Below, in pieces: positions 26,930-35,728 of a DNA stretch of 64,000 nucleotides (positions within the stretch are counted from its first letter, which is position 1; each line of letters opens with the position of its first letter). The notes below the pieces were generated by a model. That model saw only the letters and a program-made list of their open reading frames with translations. It was not told the DNA's origin and did not search any database. The position numbers were made by a program, and so were the translations under genes. Source of the DNA: Polaromonas sp. (GTDB lineage: Bacteria > Pseudomonadota > Gammaproteobacteria > Burkholderiales > Burkholderiaceae_C); the NCBI RefSeq assembly GCF_029945925.1, contig NZ_JAQSDN010000054.1, forward strand, positions 55,038-119,037. The letters are read 5' to 3'.

Positions 26930-28258
26930 TCAGGTCAACGCCAGCGCCATGAACGGGAAGATGGCGATCAGCAGCAGCACGAGCAGCATCACACCCACGT
27001 AGGGCAGAGAGCCGGCGAAGATGCTTTCCACAGAGACCTTGGGGTCGTTGAGGGTGGACTTGACCGTGAACACCGAGATGCCGAAAGGCGGGGTGAGCAG
27101 GCCGATTTCCACCGCGATGACGGTGATGATGCCGAAGTGGACCAGGTTGAAGCCAAGGCTGGCTGCGATCGGCACGGCCACCGGTGTCATGATCAGCAGG
27201 ATGGAGCTGGAGTCCAGGATCATGCCGAGCAGCAGCAGGATCAGCACGTACAGCAGCAGGAAGCCGTAAGGGCCCAGGCCGGCGGCCTGCACGACGTCGC
27301 TGATGGCAACCGGCACGCCGGCCACCGACAGCATGCGGCTGTAGAAGCCCGCAGCCACCAGCAAGATCAGGATGCCGACCGACACCGCGCCGGTTTCGGT
27401 GAGCACGCGCCACAGGTTGCCGCCGCCGAGCTTGCGCCGCAGGATGGCGATGACGAAGGCACCGAATGCTCCCACGCCACCGGCTTCGGTGGGCGTGAAG
27501 AAACCGGAATACAGGCCACCCAGCACCAGGGCCACCAGCGCGGTAATGGGCACCAGCTTGGACAGCATCTCGGCGGTGGTGAGCAGGCGGGCGGTGCTGC
27601 GCTCGGCCGCCATCCCGGCCTGGCGCTTGAGGTCGAACACCCGGCCGGGCGTGAACCTTGCCATGAGCATGATCATGACGGCGAAGGCCACCGCCATCAA
27701 AAAGCCGGGGATGATGCCGGCAATGAACAAGGTACCGATGGATTGCTCGGCCAGCACGCCATAGATGATGAGCAGCAGGCTGGGCGGAATCATCATGCCC
27801 AGCACCGAGCTGCCCGCCACCGTGCCGGCGGCGAAGCTGGTGCTGTAGCCGTGGCGCACCATTTCGGGCACGGCCACGCGGGTGAAGACCGCCGCCGAGG
27901 CGATGGACACGCCGGTGACGGCGGCGAACACGGTGTTGGCCGCCACGGTGGCTACACCCAGGCCGCCGCGCAAGCGCCGCAGCAGGGTTTCAGCGACATC
28001 GAAAGTGTCCTTGCCGACGTTGGATATGGAGACCAGCAAGCCCATCAGCACGAAGAGCGGGATGGTGGCGAAGATGTAGTCGGCCACGCCGTTGTAGGCG
28101 GAGAGGTACAGCAGGCGCATGGCCATGTCGGCATCTTCGCGAATGAGCCAGATACCGGCGAAGCCGACGGCAGTCAGGGCGACTGCGATGTGCAGGCCGA
28201 ACAGCACGAGAAAAACCAGGACTCCGATCAGGAGCCCGCCCATGGCCAGTTCGCTCAT
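26930..28258 (-). CDS. dctM: TRAP transporter large permease (DctM)
   Basis: A 442-residue polytopic protein of the TRAP-T large subunit family: about twelve hydrophobic segments, the typical VLGMMIPPSLLLIIYGVLAE region, FFTPTEAGGVGAFGAF and LLTPPFGISVFTVKS. It imports an organic anion with the small permease and the binding protein using an ion gradient. Its start overlaps the dctQ stop in an ATGA. Confidence 0.94.
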   Translation of the reverse strand: MSELAMGGLLIGVLVFLVLFGLHIAVALTAVGFAGIWLIREDADMAMRLLYLSAYNGVADYIFATIPLFVLMGLLVSISNVGKDTFDVAETLLRRLRGGLGVATVAANTVFAAVTGVSIASAAVFTRVAVPEMVRHGYSTSFAAGTVAGSSVLGMMIPPSLLLIIYGVLAEQSIGTLFIAGIIPGFLMAVAFAVMIMLMARFTPGRVFDLKRQAGMAAERSTARLLTTAEMLSKLVPITALVALVLGGLYSGFFTPTEAGGVGAFGAFVIAILRRKLGGGNLWRVLTETGAVSVGILILLVAAGFYSRMLSVAGVPVAISDVVQAAGLGPYGFLLLYVLILLLLGMILDSSSILLIMTPVAVPIAASLGFNLVHFGIITVIAVEIGLLTPPFGISVFTVKSTLNDPKVSVESIFAGSLPYVGVMLLVLLLIAIFPFMALALT

Positions 28259-28812
28259 GCGCTTGCTCCGGTGGAGGGTTGCTGGCGCAGCAGCGAGGGA
28301 ATGCAGGCCAGGTAGGCGACGGCAGCGGCGGTGGCGCCCAGCACGATGAGGGCCCGGAACGGCCAGGTGACCACGGTGAAGACCCCTTGCACGCCGAAGT
28401 ATTCTTTGATGCGCATGGCTTCCGTGAACTCGGGCCAGGAGATGGCGGCCAGTGCGAAAAAGAGCAATGCGCCAACGACGACATTGAACACCTCAAGCAC
28501 CTTGACGGCGTCCGGTGAACGCTTGCCGATGATGCGCAGCAGGAAGTCGCTGCGCGTCATGCGGCCGGAGCAGATGGCGGCAGCCAGCTGCAGGAAGACG
28601 ATGGAGGCCACCGAGCGGGAAGCGAATTCAGCCACGCCGGTGATGGGCGCGTCGAAGAAATTTCGGCCCAGCACGTCGGCCACGATCAGCAGCATCATGA
28701 GAAAAATCCACACCGTGCCCACCGCGGCCAGCACGTTGGCCAGCCCCTGAAGGGGGTTGGTCAGACCGGTGACGGCAGGGGTTTCGCTGGCGAAATCAGG
28801 TTCGTTGTGCAA
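28255..28812 (-). CDS. dctQ: TRAP transporter small permease (DctQ)
   Basis: A 185-residue protein with four membrane helices and the DctQ feature VADVLGRNFF early in the sequence. The likely start is a TTG at 28812 because AAAGGTG lies just before it. It lies between dctP and dctM in the usual order P-Q-M. Confidence 0.9.
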   Translation of the reverse strand: MHNEPDFASETPAVTGLTNPLQGLANVLAAVGTVWIFLMMLLIVADVLGRNFFDAPITGVAEFASRSVASIVFLQLAAAICSGRMTRSDFLLRIIGKRSPDAVKVLEVFNVVVGALLFFALAAISWPEFTEAMRIKEYFGVQGVFTVVTWPFRALIVLGATAAAVAYLACIPSLLRQQPSTGASA

Positions 28813-28893
28813 GGTTCACCTTTCACCTATCAAAGCTTGGGAAAACACCACCCGGCTGCGCTGCGCCGGGTGGCGAAGGTGGCGCGAGGCCGA

Positions 28894-29964
28894 TCAGCGG
28901 TTTTGCTGGTCCCAGTCGCGCAGGGGCTTGACGCCACGGGCGCGCAGTTCGTCGAAGTAGGCCTTGAGCACCTGCTTGCCAGCCTCACCCGTGCCTTGCA
29001 GCCAGGGCGCCACTATGTTGGGCAGGCTGTTGACCCACTTGGTCTTCTCGGCCTGGGGCAGGTTGGTGATCTGCAGGCCGGCGGCCTTCATGGTGTCGAG
29101 CGCGGCGTTGGAGGTCTTTGTGACATGCTTGCCGTGGGCCACCGAGGTGGCCTTGCCGGCCTTGAGCATGGCGTCCTGTACTTCCTTGGGCAGGCCGTCG
29201 AAGAACTTCTTGTTCACGGCCACGCTGCCGAAGTACATGGCGCCGATGTCGATGCGGGTGAGGTGCTTGGCCACTTCGTACACGCGGGCCGGGCCGATAC
29301 CGCTGGCAAACGACAGGGCGCCGTCCGTGACACCGGTCTGGATGTTCGTGTAGTAAGTGGTCAGCGCGCCGTCCACCGGGGTGGCGCCAGTGTCGCGCAG
29401 CCAGTTGGCCGAGGTGCCGGGCGCGTTGATGCGCTTGTTCTTCAGTGCGGCCAGGTCCTTGACGGGGAAGGTGGCGTAGATGTCGTAGCTGTCGGTGATC
29501 AGCGAAGACAGGGGCACCATGTTCTGGGCGGCCCAGCTGTCGCGCAGGGCGGGCACGGTGGCGTTGAGCTTGTCGAAGATCTCGATGAGCTGCTCGTGGT
29601 TGGTGGTGGCGAACGGGGTGAAGTAGGTCACGTTCTGCAGCGGCATGGCAGAGTTTTCCCACACGGTGCCGACCATGCCCACGTCCACGATGCCGTCGCG
29701 CACGGCGGCGCGGGTGTCGGTGAACTTGTAGAGCGTGCCGCCGTAGTTCTCGCGCCAGCGCACTTCGTACTTGGCGCCGCCTTCCTTCAGAATGCGGTTC
29801 ACCTCGGGCTGGAACACTTCCTTCATGGCGAAGGCCCAGATGTTGGTGGTGGGGTGGCTGGAGCCGATGTTGACGGTGACGCGCTGCTGCGCGCTGGCGG
29901 TTCCGGCCATGACCGTGGCGCCCATTGCGATCAGGGTGGTGATCGCGAGTTTCGTAAGTTTCAT
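28894..29964 (-). CDS. dctP: TRAP transporter substrate-binding protein (DctP family)
   Basis: A 356-residue periplasmic binding protein with a signal peptide (LAITTLIAMGATVMAGTASA, cleavage before QQ) and the DctP-type core, including VDVGMVGTVWENSAMPLQ and the substrate-carboxylate arginine region INAPGTSANWLRDTGATPV. The substrate is unknown; the divergent molybdenum hydroxylase operon makes an aromatic or heterocyclic acid a reasonable guess only. Confidence 0.92.
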   Translation of the reverse strand: MKLTKLAITTLIAMGATVMAGTASAQQRVTVNIGSSHPTTNIWAFAMKEVFQPEVNRILKEGGAKYEVRWRENYGGTLYKFTDTRAAVRDGIVDVGMVGTVWENSAMPLQNVTYFTPFATTNHEQLIEIFDKLNATVPALRDSWAAQNMVPLSSLITDSYDIYATFPVKDLAALKNKRINAPGTSANWLRDTGATPVDGALTTYYTNIQTGVTDGALSFASGIGPARVYEVAKHLTRIDIGAMYFGSVAVNKKFFDGLPKEVQDAMLKAGKATSVAHGKHVTKTSNAALDTMKAAGLQITNLPQAEKTKWVNSLPNIVAPWLQGTGEAGKQVLKAYFDELRARGVKPLRDWDQQNR

Positions 29965-30053
29965 GTTGTCTCCTCGGTGGGTGTTGTGGCTGGAAGTTCA
30001 GCCGGGTTGGCAAGGCGCCGGTGCCCCCGCAACGGCTTCATCAAAAAGGTCTG

Positions 30054-30815
30054 TCACCGCCTGGGCGCGCGCTTGCGCACGTTGCCGGTGGTTTCGCCAA
30101 ACAGCTCGCGGCTGGCCACCAGGTAGGCACGCACACGGTCGCGCACCAGCGGTTCGTCGTAGCCCTCGTGGGCGCTCTCGCTGTACACGTCCTGCGCATA
30201 GATCCAGCGGCGCATGGAGATGTAGAAGAAACCGCCGTGCAAGCCCATGAGCAGTTCCATCTCGCGCTCGCTTGCCTTGGCGCGGCTGACCAGGCCGCGA
30301 AAGCGGCGCGTCTCGCGGATGAGGCGCGGGAACAGCCGCGCCCGCAGCATGGCAAAGAACCGGTCGGTGATGGTGTGGTCGGTCAGGCCCGAGAACACGA
30401 GGATTCGCACGAATTCCTGCGACAGGGTGATGGTCACGTACTCCGAATAGAAGGCCGTGAACTTGTCTTCGACAGAGCTGTCGGGATCGTCGAGCAGTGC
30501 ATCCCACTCGGCGCGCCAGCGACCTTCGAACACTTCCAGGTAGACGCGGTCGATCAGCGCCTGCTTGGTAGGGAAGTAGTGGTAAAGCAGCGTGTGTGTG
30601 ACACCGATGCTCTTGGCGAGGTCGCGCAACTGGCCGTCGAAGCCGTGCACCGCAAAGAACTGGATCGCGCCATCCAGGATCTGGCGCTCACGCTCGGCCA
30701 CGCCCATGCGCCGGCGCGCCGGGGCAACAAGTGCATGCGGAAGGGGTTCGGGCACCGTGTCAGGGTTTGTCTGGATGCGCACGCTATTTACCTGCGGGTC
30801 AATGATTTGTACCAT
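30054..30815 (-). CDS. TetR family transcriptional regulator
   Basis: A 253-residue TetR protein. After about 45 disordered residues comes the DNA-binding domain: RQILDGAIQFFAVHGFDGQL, then LAKSIGVTHTLLYHYFPTKQ, the recognition helix. The C-terminal ligand domain is long. The start at 30815 (MVQIIDPQVNS) places it divergent from coxG with only 52 bases between starts. It probably controls the hydroxylase operon and the TRAP genes downstream on its own strand. Confidence 0.9.
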   Translation of the reverse strand: MVQIIDPQVNSVRIQTNPDTVPEPLPHALVAPARRRMGVAERERQILDGAIQFFAVHGFDGQLRDLAKSIGVTHTLLYHYFPTKQALIDRVYLEVFEGRWRAEWDALLDDPDSSVEDKFTAFYSEYVTITLSQEFVRILVFSGLTDHTITDRFFAMLRARLFPRLIRETRRFRGLVSRAKASEREMELLMGLHGGFFYISMRRWIYAQDVYSESAHEGYDEPLVRDRVRAYLVASRELFGETTGNVRKRAPRR

Positions 30816-30831
30816 TGTTAACCGACTGGTA
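30810..30831. promoter_or_regulatory. Candidate TetR operator
   Basis: TACCA (30810-30814) and TGGTA (30827-30831) form an inverted repeat around GTTAAC in the divergent tetR-coxG gap. A wider pair, TATTTACC at 30785-30792 and GGTAAATA at 30828-30835, is centred on the same spot. Symmetry and position suggest the binding site of the adjacent TetR protein. Confidence 0.5.
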
Positions 30832-30867
30832 AATAAAAACACCCGTGAAAACCCGAGGATACAAGGC

Positions 30868-31518
30868 ATGGAATTGACTGGAGACATTCTGATCGGCGCA
30901 CCGCGCGAGAAGGTCTGGGCTGGGCTGAACGATCCCGAAATCCTGACGCGCTGCATTCCCGGCTGCGAAGGCATGGAGGCCACCAGCCCGACCGAGCGCA
31001 CCGCCCGCGTGGCCGTGAAGATCGGCCCGGTGCGCGCCCGCTTCGTGGGCCATGTGCGCATGGAAGACATCCGCCCCAACGAAGGCTGCGTGCTGCGCTT
31101 TCAAGGCTCGGGCGGCGCGGCCGGCATGGCCAAGGGCCACTCGAATGTGGAGCTGTCAGATGAAGCCGGCGGTACCCGCCTGCGCTACACCGCCCAGGCG
31201 TCCATCGGCGGCAAGCTGGGCCAGGTGGGCGGCCGCATGATCGATGCTGCGGCCAAGCAAATGGCGGACCAGTTCTTCACCGCCTTCAACGAACAGATGG
31301 TGGGGGTGCCGTTGCTGGAGGCCGCTGAAGCAGCGCCTGCAACTCCTGCAGAGCCGGCGCCGGGCACCACCCCTGCGCCATCGCCCGCCTTCGTGCCGCG
31401 CACCGTTCACGCGCCCCAGCCCGCCGCCAGCGGCGAGGGCGTGCGCGTGCTGTGGTTCGTTCTGGGGTCCCTGTCCACAGGCTTTGGCGTGTGGATTGCC
31501 TCGCAACTGTTTTCCTGA
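30868..31518 (+). CDS. CoxG-type SRPBCC protein with C-terminal membrane anchor
   Basis: A 216-residue protein. Residues 1-150 form a START/SRPBCC fold (MELTGDILIGAPREKVWAGL, RCIPGCEGME) typical of carbon-monoxide-dehydrogenase subunit G. A Pro/Ala linker follows, then a terminal membrane helix (VLWFVLGSLSTGFGVWIASQ). CoxG is thought to recruit the molybdenum hydroxylase to the membrane. First gene of the operon CoxG-FAD-FeS-Mo. Confidence 0.9.
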   Translation: MELTGDILIGAPREKVWAGLNDPEILTRCIPGCEGMEATSPTERTARVAVKIGPVRARFVGHVRMEDIRPNEGCVLRFQGSGGAAGMAKGHSNVELSDEAGGTRLRYTAQASIGGKLGQVGGRMIDAAAKQMADQFFTAFNEQMVGVPLLEAAEAAPATPAEPAPGTTPAPSPAFVPRTVHAPQPAASGEGVRVLWFVLGSLSTGFGVWIASQLFS

Positions 31519-31526
31519 GGAACGCC

Positions 31527-32384
31527 ATGAAAGCCGCCGCCTTCGACTACGTCAAACCCGCCTCCATTGACCAGGTGCTCGCGTTGCTGCAGGAGCACGG
31601 CGACGACGCCCGCCTGCTGGCCGGTGGCCAGACGCTGATGGCCACCCTGAACATGCGCCTGTCCGAGCCGCAGCTGTTGATCGACATCACCGGCATCGAG
31701 TCGCTGCGCGGCATCAGCGTGCAGGACAACGTGCTGCGCATCGGCGCGCTGGCCACCCACACCGACATCGAACTCAGTGCGCTGGTGGCACGCCACGCAC
31801 CGCTGCTCAAGACGGCCGCACCCCACATCGCGCACCGGGCCATTCGCAACAGCGGCACCTGGGGCGGCTCCATCGCCTATGCGGACCCGGCAGCCGAATG
31901 GCCGGCCTGCCTGCTGGCGCTGGGTGGCACCGTGATCGCGCGCGGCCCCAAAGGCGAGCGCCGTATCGCGGCCGATGATTTCTTCACAGGCCTCTACAGC
32001 ACCGCGCTGCAGCCCGACGAGTTGCTGATCGCCAGCGAGATCCCGCTGGCTGGCGCCGATCACTGGTTCGGTTTCAGCGAACTGGCGCGTCGACACGGCG
32101 ACTACGCCATCGTGGGTCTGGCCGCCACCGCCCGGCGCGAAGGTGCCGTGCTGCGCAACCTGCGCATCGTGCTGATGGGCGTGGACGCCACCCCGGTTCG
32201 GACCCGCCAGACCGAGACGCTGCTGGAAGGCAAGGCGCTGGATCTGGCCACAGTGACCCAGGCCGTGGCGAGCCTGCGCAGCGAGATTGACCCCCCGCCC
32301 GACCTGACCAACACCCCCCAGACCAAGCGCCACCTGGCTGGCGTTCTGCTGCAGCGCATGCTGCCCACCGCCGCCAGCGCCTGA
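31527..32384 (+). CDS. Molybdenum hydroxylase FAD-binding subunit (CoxM type)
   Basis: A 285-residue medium subunit of the xanthine-oxidase superfamily. FAD-binding motifs are RLLAGGQTLMATLNMRL and AIRNSGTWGGSIAYADPAAE. It takes electrons from the iron-sulfur subunit to an electron acceptor. Start at 31527, eight bases after coxG. Confidence 0.93.
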   Translation: MKAAAFDYVKPASIDQVLALLQEHGDDARLLAGGQTLMATLNMRLSEPQLLIDITGIESLRGISVQDNVLRIGALATHTDIELSALVARHAPLLKTAAPHIAHRAIRNSGTWGGSIAYADPAAEWPACLLALGGTVIARGPKGERRIAADDFFTGLYSTALQPDELLIASEIPLAGADHWFGFSELARRHGDYAIVGLAATARREGAVLRNLRIVLMGVDATPVRTRQTETLLEGKALDLATVTQAVASLRSEIDPPPDLTNTPQTKRHLAGVLLQRMLPTAASA

Positions 32385-32402
32385 GCACCCAAAGGAACAC
32401 CC

Positions 32403-32888
32403 ATGGCAGACCTGTACCCGATCAAAGTCACCGTCAACGGCAAGCCGCACCAGTGCAGCGTGCAACCGCGCACCCACCTGGTGGATTTTTTGCGTGAAGA
32501 CCTCGGCCTCAAGGGCAGTCACCTGGGCTGCGAGCACGGCGTGTGCGGCGCCTGCACCGTCGAGCTCAACGGCCAGATCGTGCGCGGCTGCCTCACCCTG
32601 GCCGTGCAGGCCGACGGCGGACGCGTGCAGACCATCGAGGGCGTGAGCGAGTCCGGCGTTATCCGCGATCTGCAAGAGGCCTTCGTGCGGCGCAACGCGC
32701 TGCAGTGCGGCTTCTGCACCTCGGGCATGTTGATGGCGGCCAAGGAACTGGTCGAGCAGATGCCGGGCGCCAACCGCGCCGAGGTGCGTGACTGGATCTC
32801 GGGCAACTACTGCCGCTGCACCGGCTACCATGCCATCGTGGACGCGATCTGCGACGTGCTGCAACAACGCAAGGAGGCCACCACATGA
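32403..32888 (+). CDS. Molybdenum hydroxylase 2Fe-2S subunit (CoxS type)
   Basis: A 161-residue protein with a plant-type 2Fe-2S cluster (CEHGVCGACTVELNG) and a second 2Fe-2S domain (CGFCTSGM and GNYCRCTGY), the standard small-subunit layout. Its stop overlaps the large-subunit start (ATGA at 32885). Confidence 0.95.
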   Translation: MADLYPIKVTVNGKPHQCSVQPRTHLVDFLREDLGLKGSHLGCEHGVCGACTVELNGQIVRGCLTLAVQADGGRVQTIEGVSESGVIRDLQEAFVRRNALQCGFCTSGMLMAAKELVEQMPGANRAEVRDWISGNYCRCTGYHAIVDAICDVLQQRKEATT

Positions 32889-35302
32889 AGCGCGACACCG
32901 TCAACCTCGAACCCGGCGTCGGCCAGCCCAAGCCGCTGACCCCGGTCACGGAAGACCAGCGCTACATCGGCGCCACCGTGCCGCGCGGCGGCATCGAGCG
33001 CCTGACCCAGGGCCTGGGCCAGTACGTGGACGACATCGAACTGCCGCGCATGGCCCATGTGGTCTTCTGGCGCAGCCCGATCGCGCACATGCGCATCAAA
33101 TCAGTGGACGCCGCCTTCGCCCGCTCCATGCCCGGCGTGCTGCTGGTGGCGGACGGGCAGGACCTGGCCAAGGTGTGCAAGCCCTGGGTGGCCACGCTGG
33201 GCCACCTGGCCGGCATGAAATCGGCCCCGCAATACGCGCTGGCGCTGGACCGTGCCTGCTGGCAGGGCGAGCCGGTGGTGGCCGTGGTGGCCGAAACCCG
33301 CGCCGAGGCCGAGGACGCGCTGGCCTATGTGGAGGTGGACTGGGAAGAACTGCCCGCGGCCACCGACATGCTCACCGCGCTGGACCCGGCCACCCCGCTG
33401 ATCCACCCCGAGCTCGGCGACAACCTGTGCTTCACCCGCAGCCTCGACGTGGGACAGGTGGACGAGACCTTTGCCAAGGCCGACGTGGTGGCCGCGATCG
33501 ATTTCGAGTTCGGCCGTCACACCGGCGTGACGCTGGAGCCGCGCGCGCAGATCGCGCACTGGAGCCCGGCCGAGCAGCGCCTGACCGTGTACCACTCGTG
33601 CCAGGCGCCGCACATGATGCAGGACTTGTACGGCCGCCAGTTTGGCCTGCCGGCCAGCGCCATCCGCGTGCTTTGCAAGGACGTGGGCGGCTCGTTCGGC
33701 ATCAAGGTGCACGCTTACCCTGATGACTTCGCCACCGTGGCGCTGTCGATCATGCTGGGTCGTCCGGTGAAGTTCGTGGCCGACCGGCTGGAGAGCTTCA
33801 CCAGCGACATCCATGCGCGGCACCACAGCATCAAGGCGCGCATCGCCGTCAACCGGGACGGCGAGATCCTGGGCTTCGACATGGAGGACCTGACCGGCAT
33901 CGGCCCGTACTCCATGTTCCCGCGCACCAGCGCCATCGAAGGCAACCAGGTGGTGAACCTGGTAGGTGGTCCCTACAAGCACAAGCACTACCGCGCCAGG
34001 CTCAACGTGGTGTTCCAGAACAAGACGCCCACCTGCCAGTACCGGGGCGTGGGCCACCCGATCGCCTGTGCCGTGACGGAGGCGCTGGTGGACCTGGCGG
34101 CGCAGAAGATCGGCATGGACCCGCTCAAGATCCGCGAGATCAACGTGATTCCGGATGACGCCTACCCGACCACCGGCGCTTCAGGGATCAAGCTCGAAAT
34201 CCTGTCGCACGAGGCCAGCCTGAAGAAGCTGCGCGAGCTGATGAACTATGACGCGTTGCGTGCCGAGCAGGCTGCGCTGCGCAAGCAGGGCATCTTCCGC
34301 GGCATCGGCTTTGCCACCGTGATCGAGCTCACCAATCCCAGCGCCGCGTTCTACGGCGTGGGCGGTGCGCGCATTGCCTCGCAGGACGGCGCCACCGCGC
34401 GGCTGGACCCCGAGGGCAATATCACCGTGCTGGTGGGCGTGGGCGAGCAGGGCCAGGGCACCGAAGGCATCTACCAGCAGATCGCGGCCGACGCGGTCGG
34501 CGTGGACATTGCCAAGGTGCGCATTGTCACCGGCGACACCGACGCGACGCCGTACGGCGGCGGAACCTGGGCCTCGCGCGGCGCGGGCATCGGCGGCGAA
34601 GCCGTGCTGCTGGCCGGCCAGGCGCTGCGCGAGAACATCGTGAAAGTGGCGGCCATCATCCTCAAACGCGAGGGCGCCAGCCTGGCGGTGCGTCGCGACC
34701 GCATCGTCGACGCCACCACGGGCGAGGAACTGCTGCCGCTGGCCGAACTGGGTCGCATCGCCTATTTCCGCTCCGATACGTTTCCGGCCGATTTCACGCC
34801 GGAGCTCATGGTCACGCGCCACTACGCACAGCGCGATTTTCCGTTCATCTTCACCAACGGCGTGCAGGCGTCCTACGTCGAGGTCGACCCGGACACCGGC
34901 TTCGTGAAGCTGCTCAAGCACTGGGCGGTGGAGGACTGCGGCCGCGTGCTTAACCCCATGCTGGTGGACGAGCAGATGCGCGGAGCCATCGTGCAGGGCA
35001 TCGGCGGTGCGCTACTGGAAGAGTGCCTGTACGACGACAGCGGCCTGATGCTCAACGCGAGCATGGCCGACTACCTGGTGCCGATGTCGGCCGAGATGCC
35101 CGACATTGAAGTGGCCCATGTCCAGACGCCTACCGCCACCTCCCGGCTGGGCGCCAAGGGCGCGGGTGAGGCCGGCACCGCGGGTGCGCCGGCAGCGGTG
35201 ATGAACGCCATCAACGACGCCATCGCGCCCTTCGATGCCCATGTGTTCTCGCAACCGATCACGCCGCAGAAGGTGTTGCGCGCCTTGGGTAAGGTGCACT
35301 GA
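32885..35302 (+). CDS. Molybdenum hydroxylase large (Mo-cofactor) subunit
   Basis: An 805-residue Mo subunit. Motifs include DVGGSFGIKVHAYPDD, the active-site loop TCQYRGVGHP at residues 383-392, and the catalytic glutamate in LGAKGAGEAGT (E762). The loop is not the AYXCSFR of true CO dehydrogenase and differs even from the usual AYRGAGR of form-II enzymes, so CO oxidation is unlikely. It belongs to the broad form-II/aldehyde-purine-heterocycle group; the substrate is unknown, presumably supplied by the adjacent TRAP system. Confidence 0.92.
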   Translation: MKRDTVNLEPGVGQPKPLTPVTEDQRYIGATVPRGGIERLTQGLGQYVDDIELPRMAHVVFWRSPIAHMRIKSVDAAFARSMPGVLLVADGQDLAKVCKPWVATLGHLAGMKSAPQYALALDRACWQGEPVVAVVAETRAEAEDALAYVEVDWEELPAATDMLTALDPATPLIHPELGDNLCFTRSLDVGQVDETFAKADVVAAIDFEFGRHTGVTLEPRAQIAHWSPAEQRLTVYHSCQAPHMMQDLYGRQFGLPASAIRVLCKDVGGSFGIKVHAYPDDFATVALSIMLGRPVKFVADRLESFTSDIHARHHSIKARIAVNRDGEILGFDMEDLTGIGPYSMFPRTSAIEGNQVVNLVGGPYKHKHYRARLNVVFQNKTPTCQYRGVGHPIACAVTEALVDLAAQKIGMDPLKIREINVIPDDAYPTTGASGIKLEILSHEASLKKLRELMNYDALRAEQAALRKQGIFRGIGFATVIELTNPSAAFYGVGGARIASQDGATARLDPEGNITVLVGVGEQGQGTEGIYQQIAADAVGVDIAKVRIVTGDTDATPYGGGTWASRGAGIGGEAVLLAGQALRENIVKVAAIILKREGASLAVRRDRIVDATTGEELLPLAELGRIAYFRSDTFPADFTPELMVTRHYAQRDFPFIFTNGVQASYVEVDPDTGFVKLLKHWAVEDCGRVLNPMLVDEQMRGAIVQGIGGALLEECLYDDSGLMLNASMADYLVPMSAEMPDIEVAHVQTPTATSRLGAKGAGEAGTAGAPAAVMNAINDAIAPFDAHVFSQPITPQKVLRALGKVH

Positions 35303-35334
35303 AGGGCCGGGGGGGCGCGGTTAGGCTGACCCTG

Positions 35335-35352
35335 CCGCATCACCCGATGCGG
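35335..35352. repeat. Hairpin after the hydroxylase operon
   Basis: CCGCATC (35335-35341) and GATGCGG (35346-35352) form a perfect stem with an ACCC loop, without a T-run. Another palindrome, CGGATCAGGTCCG, lies near 35411-35423. These are the only structures I see in 35303-35458. Confidence 0.45.
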
Positions 35353-35458
35353 AATTGCGCCAAAGCGGGGGTCTGGCGCCTGGCCCGGTCCTGCAGGCTG
35401 TCATGGATGGCGGATCAGGTCCGCAATGACAAGTCAACGCGCTGCCGGGCAGGGCAGC

Positions 35459-35722
35459 CTACTTGCCGTCGGGCAGCTCGATCTTGACTTCGAGCACGTC
35501 GAGGTTGTCCTGGCGTTCCAGGTTGACCTTGATGTCGGCCGGATTGATGTTGATGTATTTGGAGATCACCGCGATCAAATCACGCTGCAGTGCCGGCAGG
35601 TAGTCGGGCTCGTGGCTGTGGCGGCCCGACCGTTCGTGCGCGAGGATGATCTGCAGCCGCTCTTTGGCGACGCTGGCGGTTTTTTTCTTTTCGCCGAGCA
35701 GGAAGGAGAGGAAGGAGGCCAT
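35459..35722 (-). CDS. minE: Cell division topological specificity factor MinE
   Basis: An 87-residue Min[21 protein letters not shown] near the N-terminus (membrane-targeting and MinD-contact region), then [14 protein letters not shown] and a C-terminal beta domain. It stimulates MinD ATPase and drives pole-to-pole oscillation. Last gene of minCDE, six bases after minD. Confidence 0.97.
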   Translation of the reverse strand: MASFLSFLLGEKKKTASVAKERLQIILAHERSGRHSHEPDYLPALQRDLIAVISKYININPADIKVNLERQDNLDVLEVKIELPDGK

Positions 35723-35728
35723 GGCGGT

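Noticed and set aside
26762..28315. 517-codon open frame on the plus strand, very rich in His, Gln and Gly
   Set aside because: Antisense to the TRAP permease genes, whose membrane-protein codons produce such shadow composition.
32885..35302. Annotation as aerobic carbon monoxide dehydrogenase
   Set aside because: The active-site loop lacks the AYXCSFR motif required for form I CO dehydrogenase.
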